Source: COE1 sp949066965 (lineage in GTDB: Bacteria > Bacillota > Clostridia > Lachnospirales > Lachnospiraceae). Taken from it: DNA of 64,000 nt. Below are positions 34,758 to 44,537 of the stretch, piece by piece (the first letter of the stretch is position 1; each line of letters starts with the position of its first letter). The notes beneath the pieces are model-generated. The model saw only the letters and a list, made by a program, of their open reading frames with translations, was not told the origin of the DNA and searched no databases. The stretch is taken from NCBI GenBank assembly GCA_949066965.1, contig CARTDA010000011.1:36385-100384 (forward strand). Reading direction: 5' to 3'. A program made the position numbers and the translations under genes.

Positions 34758-37700
34758 ATGAGGGTTAAGGCATTATCAATTTTACTTTGCAGCTGTCTTT
34801 TGGCAGGAAGCATACCGCATGTCAGTCTTGGCGCGGAGGAGTCGGCAGCCATGGCGTTTATACAGGAAGATGCAGATGGCATCATGGCGCAGAGTGAAGG
34901 TGTCAGTCTGCAAAGTGAAGGGGACGCGCAGGAGGAAGTCCAGGAGGAACCAGAGCCGGAACCTGAGCCAGAACCGGAGCCTGAACCTGAACCTGAACCA
35001 GAGCCCGAACCGTCACCCGAGCCGCCATCCAGTGAACCGTCCTCAGCGCCGGAAGAATCATCGTCCAGCCAGGAGTCATCATCGAGTGAGGAAACTTCAA
35101 CAATTGTCGAATCGTCGTCACAGGAAGAGACATCAACAACAGAGACACCGACGACAGAAACACCGACAACAGAGGAATCATCATCGAGTGAGGAGAGTCC
35201 TTCAGCGGAGGAATCGTCATCGAGTGAGGAGAGCTCATCGACAGAGGAATCGTCATCGGGAGAGGGAAGCTCGACGACAGAGGAGCCATCGACAGAGGAG
35301 TCGTCATCAAGTGAGGAATCATCCAAGCTGCATTTCATAGAGGTAGAAACGACGGAGGAGGAAACCACCGAGACGGAGACGGTAACGGAGACAGAAACCG
35401 AAACGGAAACCGAGACGGAGACTGCCGAGGAGGATACGCTTCCGGAAAACACATCAGAACTGAAATACGCATCTGCCGAAGAAATCTCACTCAAGGCAAA
35501 TGCAGGCAAATGGTATCGCTTTACCACGCCCGAATCAGGTTATTATAACTTTTTTGTGAGTGGCAGCAGTACAAACGATATTTCAATGACAGTGTACGAT
35601 GCGCGCAGGGAAGGGAAGGCATTGAAAAGCCATACTTTCCGGAATAGTGTGCGCTATTGTGTGATGTACCTGGAAAAAGGCCAGGTTGTATATCCGGCGC
35701 TGAAGCTTACAGAAAACGGCCCGGTAGTGGGAAAAAGTGTCCAGTTTGGCGTAAAAAGAGTAAAAATTGCCTCCGTGACATCGACGGATGGCGGTTATGT
35801 GGCAAGTACAGGCAGCTTTGCGGCGGCTCTTGGATGGAAAGCTGCAAGCAGGACGCTGTCCATGGATATGATTTTGTCCGCAAAAAACGGAAAAAGCCTC
35901 AAAACCAGTTATATCTGGCAGATAAAGTACGGGAACAGTGAGGCGGGATACCAGTATGCCGAACAGCAGATAGCGCCTGATGCGAAGTCTGAGAAAAATA
36001 TCAGCGCACTTGATGCGGGTGTGGAATACAGTTTTACCATGTATCTGCTTGACGCAGAAACGTACGCGCTCGAGGCAGTGCTGGTGCCGGATGGCAGTGC
36101 GATTAAAATGCAGACTGGCAGCTCGAGGGAAAACATTATTTTCCGGGGGAAAAGCGCAGGCTATGACAGCATATCCCTTGAGTTTGAGGCGGTCGAGCCG
36201 ATTGCAAAATACAGCTATGGCGCATTGGCAGCGTATGAGGACGAGATAACCGTCCAGAAATATATCACAGGAGTCTCAAATATCACGGTGTCCGGGCTTG
36301 AACCGGCAACAACATATTATTTTGAGTTTTATAACAGCAGCGGAGTCGTATTTGGATATACAACCGTTGACACCAGGGAGTACCCGGCTAAGGTAAGCTA
36401 CAGCGCCAAGGCATCCGGCTCGGACAGCATTTTGCTGCGGGCAAACATTTCCTCGTTTGATGGAAAAATCCCAGAGTATTTCAATCTGTGCTATGAGGTT
36501 GCCGATGAAGCCGGAAAGACGATTGCATCCGGTATGGAAAAGGCACCGACAAAGGGAAGTGAGCGGTGGACGATTGAGACGCAGGTAGCGGATTTGGAGC
36601 ATAGCACGCCGTACAGTGTTACCATGTGGATTAACGAACCCGGGTATACAGCCCATTTTAAGGAAAAGGTGCTTGATGCAAAGACCAGCCAGGCGCCGTT
36701 TTCGGAGGAGGCACTGACAGCAGATATCCGGCAGAACGTCAAAAATCCGACAAGGGCGGATTATACAGTTCGGATTGCGGATTATACGGAAGATGCAGCC
36801 GGAAAATTAAAGTACCGTATGAAAAATTCGCTCGGTGATTATGAGGTAAAAGTATTCAATATAAGAAATGGTGAGACAAAGGGTTCGGTAACCAATCTTC
36901 AGGAAGGTGCCGAATACGAGTATGAAGTCAGGGTTGCCGGCGTGGTGAAGCGTGGAACGTTCCAGATGGGCGAGGCGCGCATCCATCCCGAAATGACGGA
37001 TGACACTGCTGCATACGACTCCGTTCTCTCATACCGGCTGAGGACATCGGAGCTGGCACCAGGTGCGGCTTACAGTGTCAAGCTGTATTATTTTAATGAT
37101 GAGACAAAGCTTTATGCCGAGGCTGCCAGCAGGATTGCGCTGGATGCGGAGGGAGATTATGCTGTGTCCGTGCAGGCAGCGGATTACTTTGCGCTTTCGC
37201 CGCAGACCCAGTATGGACTGAAGTGGGAGCTCTATGCGGGGACAGCGCTGGTCAATACGCAGTACCAGCTTATCAATACAACAGAGTCCAAGGTGAATGT
37301 CGAGCTGACTGCCAGCATGGCAGACTATGTGACCTACAATGTCAGTCTCGATGGAAGGACCGAAAATATCAAGAGGGACATTACCCTGTTTTCGTATATA
37401 TGTGAGGAAGATGGGGAGTACAGAAAAGAGGGCGCAAGCTTTAATTTGTACGCATCGAAGTCATACAAGACAGGCGGACGGACACTGACAGGTCTTGTCG
37501 ATGACAGGAGCTACACGGTTTCTTTCCGTGATATCAAAGGAAAAGAGTACGGAAGCTATACATTTACATTTGAGGCGAAGATAGACGGCGTGCGCGTGAG
37601 CGTTGGAAACCAGATGGCGGGTGCCCATAACCTTACAATACAGACACAGGTAGAAGGCGAGGTTGCACCGGAATCATACCTGATACTGTTTTTCAAGGAA

Positions 37701-38546
37701 AAAGACCAGGAGGACTGGGACATCAGAAGCGTACCGCTTGAAGCCGGCCAGACAGAGTGCAATTTTGAGCTTACAAGCTACCTCGGCGATGATGTCAACG
37801 CGGATACCATATATGAATATGTATCAGGCATCAGCAAAGAGAAGTATCCGCTGGTGACGGCGACACTTGAGGGCGTGTGCTCCGGGGAGCTGCTGACGCA
37901 GACGGACGGCAGAAATCTCACGAATGTGAGTGCGGGAAGCGGCTATTCCTATATTTCAATCAAGGCGATGCTCACCAACAATCCGATTAATACCAGCTCA
38001 TACATCTATGTATTTTACAGGGAAAAGGGGCAGGAAGAATGGATAAAGGGCAAAAAGAGCTTTATCATCAGCAACACAACGGGCGGCATGCTGACCTTTA
38101 TCAATGACCTCAGGCCGGGAACCGAATATGAGTACACAGTTGCGGTCACCGATATCGGCTATGATGCATCATTGAACGATATTGAGGAGGACAGACAGGT
38201 CGCGGGCACGGTCACGACAAAGAGTGACGAGTTTGCCCTGGATATTACGGAGTCGGAAGATGCGTTTGTCCTGAAGGCGGACACCAGCGCGCAGGCAAAG
38301 AACTTAAAGGCAGTCCTGACGCTTGGTGACGGGCAGACAAAGGAAGTCATGCTTCCCAAGAGCAGGAATTACAGCAATACCGTATCCTTTGAAGATCTGC
38401 CTGGCGAAAAGGGGCATACGGTGGCTAAGGCGGAATTAAAGGTGATGGAAACCATTACGGGAAATTGCAGCTATGTTACGGTTGCATCATTTGAGCCTGC
38501 AAACGAGCTTGCCATGAATCGGCATACTGGCGGTCAAAAAGACTGA
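34758..38546 (+). CDS. Very large exported protein with low-complexity stalk and Fn3-like domains
   Basis: About 1262 residues. Signal peptide MRVKALSILLCSCLLAGSIP. A stalk of Glu-Pro repeats, then Ser/Glu/Thr runs, then Glu-Thr repeats, spans about residues 55–225. After it come many beta-rich blocks with fibronectin-III-like phrases, such as GLEPATTYYFEFYNSSG, LQEGAEYEYEVRVAG and LRPGTEYEYTVAVTD. No LPXTG, SLH or choline-binding anchor is visible at the C-terminus (ends HTGGQKD), so how it stays on the surface is unclear. The ATG at 34758 follows AAGGAAGGG; an in-frame GTG at 34740 is less likely. Function is unknown, possibly adhesion. Confidence 0.75.
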   Translation: MRVKALSILLCSCLLAGSIPHVSLGAEESAAMAFIQEDADGIMAQSEGVSLQSEGDAQEEVQEEPEPEPEPEPEPEPEPEPEPEPSPEPPSSEPSSAPEESSSSQESSSSEETSTIVESSSQEETSTTETPTTETPTTEESSSSEESPSAEESSSSEESSSTEESSSGEGSSTTEEPSTEESSSSEESSKLHFIEVETTEEETTETETVTETETETETETETAEEDTLPENTSELKYASAEEISLKANAGKWYRFTTPESGYYNFFVSGSSTNDISMTVYDARREGKALKSHTFRNSVRYCVMYLEKGQVVYPALKLTENGPVVGKSVQFGVKRVKIASVTSTDGGYVASTGSFAAALGWKAASRTLSMDMILSAKNGKSLKTSYIWQIKYGNSEAGYQYAEQQIAPDAKSEKNISALDAGVEYSFTMYLLDAETYALEAVLVPDGSAIKMQTGSSRENIIFRGKSAGYDSISLEFEAVEPIAKYSYGALAAYEDEITVQKYITGVSNITVSGLEPATTYYFEFYNSSGVVFGYTTVDTREYPAKVSYSAKASGSDSILLRANISSFDGKIPEYFNLCYEVADEAGKTIASGMEKAPTKGSERWTIETQVADLEHSTPYSVTMWINEPGYTAHFKEKVLDAKTSQAPFSEEALTADIRQNVKNPTRADYTVRIADYTEDAAGKLKYRMKNSLGDYEVKVFNIRNGETKGSVTNLQEGAEYEYEVRVAGVVKRGTFQMGEARIHPEMTDDTAAYDSVLSYRLRTSELAPGAAYSVKLYYFNDETKLYAEAASRIALDAEGDYAVSVQAADYFALSPQTQYGLKWELYAGTALVNTQYQLINTTESKVNVELTASMADYVTYNVSLDGRTENIKRDITLFSYICEEDGEYRKEGASFNLYASKSYKTGGRTLTGLVDDRSYTVSFRDIKGKEYGSYTFTFEAKIDGVRVSVGNQMAGAHNLTIQTQVEGEVAPESYLILFFKEKDQEDWDIRSVPLEAGQTECNFELTSYLGDDVNADTIYEYVSGISKEKYPLVTATLEGVCSGELLTQTDGRNLTNVSAGSGYSYISIKAMLTNNPINTSSYIYVFYREKGQEEWIKGKKSFIISNTTGGMLTFINDLRPGTEYEYTVAVTDIGYDASLNDIEEDRQVAGTVTTKSDEFALDITESEDAFVLKADTSAQAKNLKAVLTLGDGQTKEVMLPKSRNYSNTVSFEDLPGEKGHTVAKAELKVMETITGNCSYVTVASFEPANELAMNRHTGGQKD

Positions 38547-38618
38547 CCGCCCGGTACAACTTGTTTACGGCATACATAAAAACGACAGAATTACAGATGA
38601 TAGTCACAAGAAAGAAAA

Positions 38619-39692
38619 ATGGGTGATTTTATGGATTTTTTGGCAAGAAGTGACTATCAGAGGGTTGTATTGTATATTTTGACGTCAGTGGCAGTTTTGC
38701 TGGCAATAAAGTATCTTCTTCCTTATTTTCTCCCGCTCCTGGTTGCGCTGCTGATTGTGGTACCATTGCAGCGGTTCTGCCGGGGGCGGAAGAACACGGG
38801 ACAGAAAGGGTTTATGGCAGGGGGAATCCTGTTTGCCATTATTCTGATTGTGGCGCTGATTATTGTGGGACTCGGGACATTTCTGCTCAGCAAGGCAAAA
38901 ATGTTTGTCCGCGACGCTGATTTCTGGACGGACAGCGTATCCCAGATGATAACAAGCCTGAGTGTGGGGATTGAGGATTTTTTCCAGATACAGGAAGGAA
39001 TTGTGGAACAGTGGATATCGGAACGGCTGACAGAGCTTGGAGGATGCATTGCGAAGTCGGGCGACGGACTGCTCTCCGGCAGCCTGCGCTATCTGTCGGT
39101 AGCGGGACGCATTGGCACTTTCGTGGTGGTAAGCTTTATTTGCGTTGTGCTGTTTGCAAGGGAAATAGAAGGCTGGCAGCAGGGGCTTCTGAACCTCGCA
39201 GCGATTGAGCCGGCAATTGACCATATTCTGTCAATCATCCTGCGCATTGGAAAAAAACTTGGGAACATGGTAAAAACATATCTGAAAACCCAGACTATTA
39301 TTTTGATATGTATCAGTGTCACGGCAATGATTGGCCTGTACCTTGGCGGCACGTCAGAGGCATGGTTTTATGGCGTCCTCGCCGGATTCATGGATTTCCT
39401 TCCATTTATCGGGACAGGCATCGTGCTGATACCCATCGGGGTCGTGAGTTTTTTGAAGGGCAGGATAGGAAGCGGCGTGATTATCCTGCTGACATATCTT
39501 GCCTGCGTGATGATCAGGGAATTCCTGGAACCGCGGCTGCTGGGAAATGGGCTGAAATTCTCGCCGGTTGCCATCCTGATATCCGTGTATGCCGGCATCA
39601 TATATTATGGGCTGGGCGGTGTCATACTGGGACCGGTCACGCTCCTCATACTGGTGGAGCTTGGACGGGAAATTTTTATGTCGCGTCATTAA
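38619..39692 (+). CDS. AI-2E family transporter, YtvI-like
   Basis: 357 residues. N-terminal helices (VVLYILTSVAVLLAIKYLLP, PLLVALLIVVPLQ), an amphipathic central region, then the conserved membrane half GVLAGFMDFLPFIGTGIVLI, with GNGLKFSPVAILISVYAG and GVILGPVTLLIL. It resembles YtvI of sporulating Firmicutes. The substrate is not known. Its TAA stop overlaps the stop of the opposing gene, so the two genes converge with no spacer. Confidence 0.8.
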   Translation: MGDFMDFLARSDYQRVVLYILTSVAVLLAIKYLLPYFLPLLVALLIVVPLQRFCRGRKNTGQKGFMAGGILFAIILIVALIIVGLGTFLLSKAKMFVRDADFWTDSVSQMITSLSVGIEDFFQIQEGIVEQWISERLTELGGCIAKSGDGLLSGSLRYLSVAGRIGTFVVVSFICVVLFAREIEGWQQGLLNLAAIEPAIDHILSIILRIGKKLGNMVKTYLKTQTIILICISVTAMIGLYLGGTSEAWFYGVLAGFMDFLPFIGTGIVLIPIGVVSFLKGRIGSGVIILLTYLACVMIREFLEPRLLGNGLKFSPVAILISVYAGIIYYGLGGVILGPVTLLILVELGREIFMSRH

Positions 39693-40759
39693 AGCATCTT
39701 CAGGGCATCCTCGATCTGGGGTGCCCTTCTTTCATATACGGCGATGATTTTTGCGATTTCATGGGTGCCGATTTGCTTTTTGCGTTCCGCGTAAAGGGCA
39801 AGGAACAGGCGCAGCATGGCAGTCTTGGCAACACCGAAAACAAGGTGCTTCGAGAAGCTGTAGTCTTCAAATATGTCTAGAAAGCTGGTAAACAGATAGT
39901 ATTCATAGTACCGATTCAGGAGGTTGTCCAGATGCGGTACTTTTTGCTTTAGGTTTTTTGTCAGGTCGTGCAGCTTCTGGTCTGCGCAAGCAGGATTTCG
40001 TCTGCCGAACATGCCAAACCTGCGGATATATTTCTGGCAGAGTCTGTATAAAAATGGGGACAGGGTTCTGAGGCTTGGGTGGTAGAAGCCATTGAAAAAC
40101 AGCTTGTTCATCCGCTCGATGCCAATGACATAACAGTCCGGAGACTGGTAAGTCCGGGGGCTGGGGAGCGGTTTCCCGCCAAGGCAGGCATTCTGCGCAT
40201 CGCGTCCATAATCCAGAATTGCCATGCTGTCAAAACGCATTCCGTCTCTGACAAGCGCCGCAAGCTCTTCCCGCGCATACAGCAGATAATCCAGAAACGC
40301 CCTGTCGTCGTTTGTCGTGTTGACTTCATATCCGGCGCTGCCCTCGCACACGGTAAAGTCAAAGGCTTTTTCCCCGGCGGCGGATACCAGAAAAAGCCTT
40401 GCTGCTTCCGGACAGGCAAGGTAAAGTGTTTCCTCACAGAAAAAATCAAGATTATACAGCTGTCTTGGAAACTGTATGCATACGGCTGGCATGTAGTCCG
40501 TGCCGTGTTTTTTCTGGATTCCGCACAGGTGGTCGATTCCCCAGAACGGACAGCCGTGGAATGTGCTGCGGAAAGCGACAAGGTCTTCTTTCTTTTCAAT
40601 GGAGCACCGCAGCAGTGTGCCAAAGAGCCCTTTTTCGGTCAGGTATTTCAGGTACATGTCACGCTCGATGGGAACCTTCCATCCGCGGCAGCAGCTTGCA
40701 GGGCATTGGGCGCCAGTGCATTCAAACTCATTTAAAATGGATATCCGCTTAATCTGCAT
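39689..40759 (-). CDS. FliB-like lysine-N-methylase family protein
   Basis: 356 residues on the reverse strand. The cysteine-rich start NEFECTGAQCPASCCRGWKV and CPFWGIDHLCGIQKKHG match the FliB flagellin lysine N-methylase family, whose cysteines probably hold a metal cluster. The ATG at 40759 is preceded by AAGGAAGAAAAC; the frame extends 21 codons upstream without a ribosome site. No flagellin gene is in the window, so the target is unknown here. Confidence 0.8.
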   Translation of the reverse strand: MQIKRISILNEFECTGAQCPASCCRGWKVPIERDMYLKYLTEKGLFGTLLRCSIEKKEDLVAFRSTFHGCPFWGIDHLCGIQKKHGTDYMPAVCIQFPRQLYNLDFFCEETLYLACPEAARLFLVSAAGEKAFDFTVCEGSAGYEVNTTNDDRAFLDYLLYAREELAALVRDGMRFDSMAILDYGRDAQNACLGGKPLPSPRTYQSPDCYVIGIERMNKLFFNGFYHPSLRTLSPFLYRLCQKYIRRFGMFGRRNPACADQKLHDLTKNLKQKVPHLDNLLNRYYEYYLFTSFLDIFEDYSFSKHLVFGVAKTAMLRLFLALYAERKKQIGTHEIAKIIAVYERRAPQIEDALKML

Positions 40760-40839
40760 GTTTTCTTCCTTACTTTTTATAATATCATTAAAAATTTTAT
40801 AGGAATATGAAATAATGTGCAAGCAGGAAATAAAAATTG

Positions 40840-40868
40840 TTGATTTTGCACGAATTTTTAGGTATAAT
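40840..40868 (+). promoter_or_regulatory. Promoter of the HD-GYP gene
   Basis: TTGATT (40840–40845), 17 bases, TATAAT (40863–40868). About 70 bases of leader precede the coding region. Confidence 0.7.
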
Positions 40869-40937
40869 TCTATTATGCATTGTTGAATATTTGTAATAGA
40901 TATCTATCTGTTTTTTGGACAACAATGCAGCTATAGA

Positions 40938-42449
40938 ATGGGAAATAGGAGTAATTACGTTACAATGCGCTATATGAAGATGAATGATGCCAGACCAGGC
41001 ATGCGCCTTGCATACAATATGTATGACGCTGATGGACATACGCTGATATGCAGTGGAAGCATTTTGTCGGCGTTCTATATCAAAAGGCTCGGAGAGTATG
41101 GATTTGACGGCGTGTATATCAATGACGAGCTGTCAGAGGACATTCAAATAGAGCCGATAATCACCCCGGAGCTGCGCACGGAGGGCTTGTTTAATGTGCG
41201 CAACAGTGACGTTGACGGCTGCAAGGGTGTCGCGAAAAAAATAGTGGACCAGATACTGGACAAAGGATCGCTGACCCTTGACCTGACTGACCTCAGATGC
41301 TTTGACGGATATACATATGCCCATTCGGTCAATGTGGCAGTTATCGCATGCATCATCGGATTCGGGCTGAAAATGAACGCGGAGTCGCTGGAACAGCTTG
41401 TGATGGCAGGTCTGCTTCACGACATGGGAAAGCTTGTCATTCCGCCGGAGATTCTCAACAAACCGGGAAAGCTGACCAACGAGGAATACGAAATAATGAA
41501 ACAGCACTCGCAGAATTCCTATGAGATTATAAAGGAGCGGTGGGATATTTCGGCGCAGGTAAAAGCAGCGGTACTCTACCACCATGAAAATGTGGACGGC
41601 AGCGGATATCCTGACGGCATCGAGGGCGATGGCATGACTATTTTTACAAAGATTCTGCATGTGGCAGATGTCTATGACGCACTTGTGTCAAAACGCCCAT
41701 ACAAAAATCCGTACTCGCCGTACGAGGCTTGTGAGTTTATGATGGGGGCAGGCGGCATTATGTTTGACCCGAAGGTGGTCGAGGTGCTTTTGCTGTATGT
41801 GCCTTTTTACCCAAAGGGGACACAGGTCAGGCTCTCGGACGGCAGGGAAGGAATCATCGTGGAGAATGCAGGAACCCGGAATTTAAGACCGCTTCTGCGG
41901 CTTTTGGACGGCACCATGATTGACATGCAGCAGCAGAAAAATTATAATCTTACGATTTTACACGGCTCGAACGAGATCGTTATGGATCCATGCGTGGAGG
42001 AGGCCGAGCGCCGCAAGATGCTGACCCCTTTTAAAAAATTCCGCGTAATGATAATTGACGATATGCTCATCAACCTTCAGTCGTTCCGGGGGTTTTTGCA
42101 GAACGCGTACGATCTCAGCCTTCTGACTTCAATGGGGCAGGCACTCCTGCACCTGAAGCGTCAGACGGAGCCGGATTTGATTATTCTGGACATGGACATG
42201 CCGGACATGAACGGATTGGACGCGCTTGCGAAGATACGGGGAATCATAGGTGATACCACGCCGGTATTGTTTGTCATTGACAATTATGACAAGAGTGTCA
42301 TTTCACGGTGCAGAAAGGCAGGGGCGGCAGGTTACATTGTCCGGCCATACAAGCCTGCATTTGTGAAATCCGAAATGAAACGTATTCTATGTGGAAGAAA
42401 AATTGGTAAAACTATTGACTTTGCCTACGAAAAAAAATATAATAAATAA
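40938..42449 (+). CDS. HD-GYP phosphodiesterase with C-terminal receiver domain
   Basis: 503 residues. An N-terminal segment precedes an HD-GYP domain with LLHDMGKLVIP, then HHENVDGSGYPDGI, HVADVYDALVSKRPY and the rest of the family core. HD-GYP proteins degrade cyclic di-GMP. A receiver domain follows at about residues 370–485 with VMIIDD and the phospho-acceptor in LDMDMPDMNG. The order is opposite to RpfG-type proteins. The receiver's switch residues look degenerate: the usual Thr/Ser position reads FVIDN and the conserved Lys before Pro reads VRPYKP. The start is uncertain: ATG at 40938 or 40965, neither with an ideal ribosome site. Confidence 0.85.
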   Translation: MGNRSNYVTMRYMKMNDARPGMRLAYNMYDADGHTLICSGSILSAFYIKRLGEYGFDGVYINDELSEDIQIEPIITPELRTEGLFNVRNSDVDGCKGVAKKIVDQILDKGSLTLDLTDLRCFDGYTYAHSVNVAVIACIIGFGLKMNAESLEQLVMAGLLHDMGKLVIPPEILNKPGKLTNEEYEIMKQHSQNSYEIIKERWDISAQVKAAVLYHHENVDGSGYPDGIEGDGMTIFTKILHVADVYDALVSKRPYKNPYSPYEACEFMMGAGGIMFDPKVVEVLLLYVPFYPKGTQVRLSDGREGIIVENAGTRNLRPLLRLLDGTMIDMQQQKNYNLTILHGSNEIVMDPCVEEAERRKMLTPFKKFRVMIIDDMLINLQSFRGFLQNAYDLSLLTSMGQALLHLKRQTEPDLIILDMDMPDMNGLDALAKIRGIIGDTTPVLFVIDNYDKSVISRCRKAGAAGYIVRPYKPAFVKSEMKRILCGRKIGKTIDFAYEKKYNK

Positions 42450-42465
42450 GTTGTTTTTATACATA

Positions 42466-42493
42466 CGAGCAGGGGAAACAATTCCCCTGCTCG
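42466..42493. terminator. Hairpin between the HD-GYP and helicase genes
   Basis: A perfect 12-bp stem, CGAGCAGGGGAA with TTCCCCTGCTCG, and loop ACAA. No T-run follows. The stem sequence resembles the second hairpin of the dispersed repeat at 34467–34498. Confidence 0.6.
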
Positions 42494-42523
42494 ATTGTTC
42501 ACATGGATATGGAAAGGAAACAT

Positions 42524-44119
42524 ATGGAAACGTTAAAATTTAATGAACTGAATCTAAGCCCTGAAATTCTCCGGGGAGTAAAGGAAATGGGCTTTGAGGA
42601 GGCATCTCCCATACAGAGTAAGGCAATCCCCATTGCCATGACTGGGGCAGACATTATTGGCCAGGCGCAGACTGGTACAGGAAAGACGGCAGCATTCGGC
42701 ATTCCGGTGCTGGAAAAAGCAAAGAAGGAAATCAAGCACCCGCAGACGCTGATTCTCTGCCCGACAAGGGAGCTTGCGGTACAGGCGGCGGAGGAAATAC
42801 GCAAGCTTGCAAAGTATATGCACGGAATCAAGGTCCTTCCGATTTATGGCGGACAGGACATCAGCAAACAGATTCGTGCACTGAAGGGGACGCAGATTAT
42901 CATAGGAACGCCGGGGCGTGTGATGGATCATCTGCGCCGCAAGACCATCCGTTGCGACTATGTCGATACGATTGTCCTCGACGAGGCGGACGAGATGCTC
43001 AATATGGGCTTCCGTGAGGATATCGAGACGGTTTTGCAGTACATACCAAACGAGGAGCGGCAGACGATTCTTTTCTCCGCAACCATGCCGCAGCCGATTC
43101 TGGATATCACAAGAAATTACCAGAAACCCGATGCGAAGCTGATAAAGGTGGTCAAGAAGGAGCTTACCGTTCCCAAAATTGAACAATACTATCTCGATGT
43201 AAAGCGCAAGGATAAGGTCGAGGTACTCTGCCGCCTGCTCGATTACTATGAGCCGAAGCTTTCCCTTGTGTTCTGCAACACGAAAAAGATGGTGGATGAC
43301 CTGACGGAGGTTTTAAAAGGCAGGGGATATTTTGCGGAAGGGCTTCACGGCGACATGAGCCAGGCACAGCGCGACCGCGTCATGAAAAGTTTCCGCAGCG
43401 GCAAGACCGATATCCTGATTGCGACGGATGTCGCGGCACGCGGGATTGATGTGGATGATGTGGAGGCGGTGTTTAACTATGACATTCCGCAGGATGACGA
43501 GTACTATGTGCACCGCATCGGACGTACAGGGCGTGCGGGGCGCATGGGGCGTTCCTTCACTTTTGTAAAGGGGAAGGAGGTCTACAAGCTAAAGGACATC
43601 ATGCGCTACTGCAAGACCAAGATATATGCGATGCCCGTGCCGTCACTCAATGATGTGAACCAGATTAAGATAGAGAAGGTCATGGACAGAATCGGGAATA
43701 TCATTGAGGAGGAGGATCTGACTTCGATGATTAACACCATTGAGAAGCAGATTAACGAGTCTGATTACACGGCGATGGACATTGCCGCGGCGTTCCTGAA
43801 GATGTACATGGGACAGTTAAACGAGGGAAGCGCAGCCAATGCGGAGTATGCGTTTGAGAATACCGGTGCGGAGGAAGAAGGGATGGTGCGCCTGTTTATC
43901 AACATCGGGAAGGCGCAGAAGGTGAAGCCGAAGGATATTCTGGGCGCCATCGCAGGAGAGGCGAACATTCCCGGAAACCTTGTCGGAGCGATAGACCTAT
44001 ATGACAAGTACACCTTTGTGGAGGTGCCGAAAGAAAATGCGGCGGATGTGCTTGCGGCGATGAAAAATGTAAAGATTAAAGGAAAGACCATCAACATTGA
44101 GCCGGCAAACGCGAAATAA
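42524..44119 (+). CDS. DEAD-box RNA helicase with DbpA-type RNA-binding domain
   Basis: 531 residues. Q motif, Walker A AQTGTGKT, PTRELA, GTPGR, DEAD in VLDEADEMLNMGF, SAT in LFSATMP, and ARGIDV and HRIGRTGRAG in the second RecA domain. The C-terminal part (VRLFINIGKAQKVKPKDILG) is a DbpA-like RNA-binding domain, as in Bacillus DbpA/DeaD, which acts in ribosome assembly or cold adaptation. The ATG at 42524 follows GGAAAGGA; an ATG seven codons upstream overlaps that site. Confidence 0.93.
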   Translation: METLKFNELNLSPEILRGVKEMGFEEASPIQSKAIPIAMTGADIIGQAQTGTGKTAAFGIPVLEKAKKEIKHPQTLILCPTRELAVQAAEEIRKLAKYMHGIKVLPIYGGQDISKQIRALKGTQIIIGTPGRVMDHLRRKTIRCDYVDTIVLDEADEMLNMGFREDIETVLQYIPNEERQTILFSATMPQPILDITRNYQKPDAKLIKVVKKELTVPKIEQYYLDVKRKDKVEVLCRLLDYYEPKLSLVFCNTKKMVDDLTEVLKGRGYFAEGLHGDMSQAQRDRVMKSFRSGKTDILIATDVAARGIDVDDVEAVFNYDIPQDDEYYVHRIGRTGRAGRMGRSFTFVKGKEVYKLKDIMRYCKTKIYAMPVPSLNDVNQIKIEKVMDRIGNIIEEEDLTSMINTIEKQINESDYTAMDIAAAFLKMYMGQLNEGSAANAEYAFENTGAEEEGMVRLFINIGKAQKVKPKDILGAIAGEANIPGNLVGAIDLYDKYTFVEVPKENAADVLAAMKNVKIKGKTINIEPANAK

Positions 44120-44140
44120 ATAGTATCTGAAAATCGGGCA

Positions 44141-44169
44141 TGGACAACTGCGTCACTGTCCGTTTTTTG
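44141..44169 (+). terminator. Probable terminator after the helicase
   Basis: GGACA (44142–44146) pairs with TGTCC (44157–44161), followed by GTTTTTT. The stem is short but the T-run is good. Confidence 0.5.
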
Positions 44170-44265
44170 CATTGGATTGCCAATCGTGTACATCGTGATT
44201 AAATCCATTACGGAGGACACCAGCTCCAGATTAAAAGCGAGAAGATCCTTGTCTGATAGGTATCA

Positions 44266-44463
44266 ATGCATGAGAAGGCGATGTACGCGCTGAAATACAC
44301 GATGGCGATGGTCAAGGCGATGGGAATGGAGCTGGTGGCAGAGGGCGTGGAAAACGAGGATCATATCCGGCTTTTGACGGAGCTTGGGTGCGATTTCTTT
44401 CAGGGATATTATTATTCCAGACCGGTGAATGGGGAACTGTTTCTGGAAAGAATACAGCAGTAA
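44266..44463 (+). pseudogene. C-terminal remnant of an EAL-domain protein
   Basis: 65 codons encode only the end of an EAL cyclic-di-GMP phosphodiesterase domain: MELVAEGVENEDHIRLL, then GCDFFQGYYYSRPV. The EAL signature itself and the first two thirds of the barrel are missing, and in-frame stops (TGA TAG) lie just upstream. Bases 44170–44265 hold no recognisable rest of the gene. It is probably the scar of a deletion. A bidirectional terminator follows. Confidence 0.8.
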
Positions 44464-44471
44464 TGAGCTTG

Positions 44472-44503
44472 AAAAACGAGCAGGGTGAATCCTGCTCGTT
44501 TTT
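44472..44503. terminator. Bidirectional terminator
   Basis: AAAAACGAGCAGG and CCTGCTCGTTTTT form a 13-bp perfect stem with loop GTGAAT, serving both the EAL remnant and the converging BlaR1-like gene. Confidence 0.85.
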
Positions 44504-44537
44504 CAGGTATCCCATGCAGCGGAAAGATAAATCGTTC

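Noticed and set aside
34724..35527. Reverse-strand open frame rich in Ser and Asp
   Set aside because: It is the complement of the Ser/Glu low-complexity stalk of the large surface protein.
44120..44265. Upstream part of the EAL gene
   Set aside because: No EAL signature or barrel motif is readable in any frame there.
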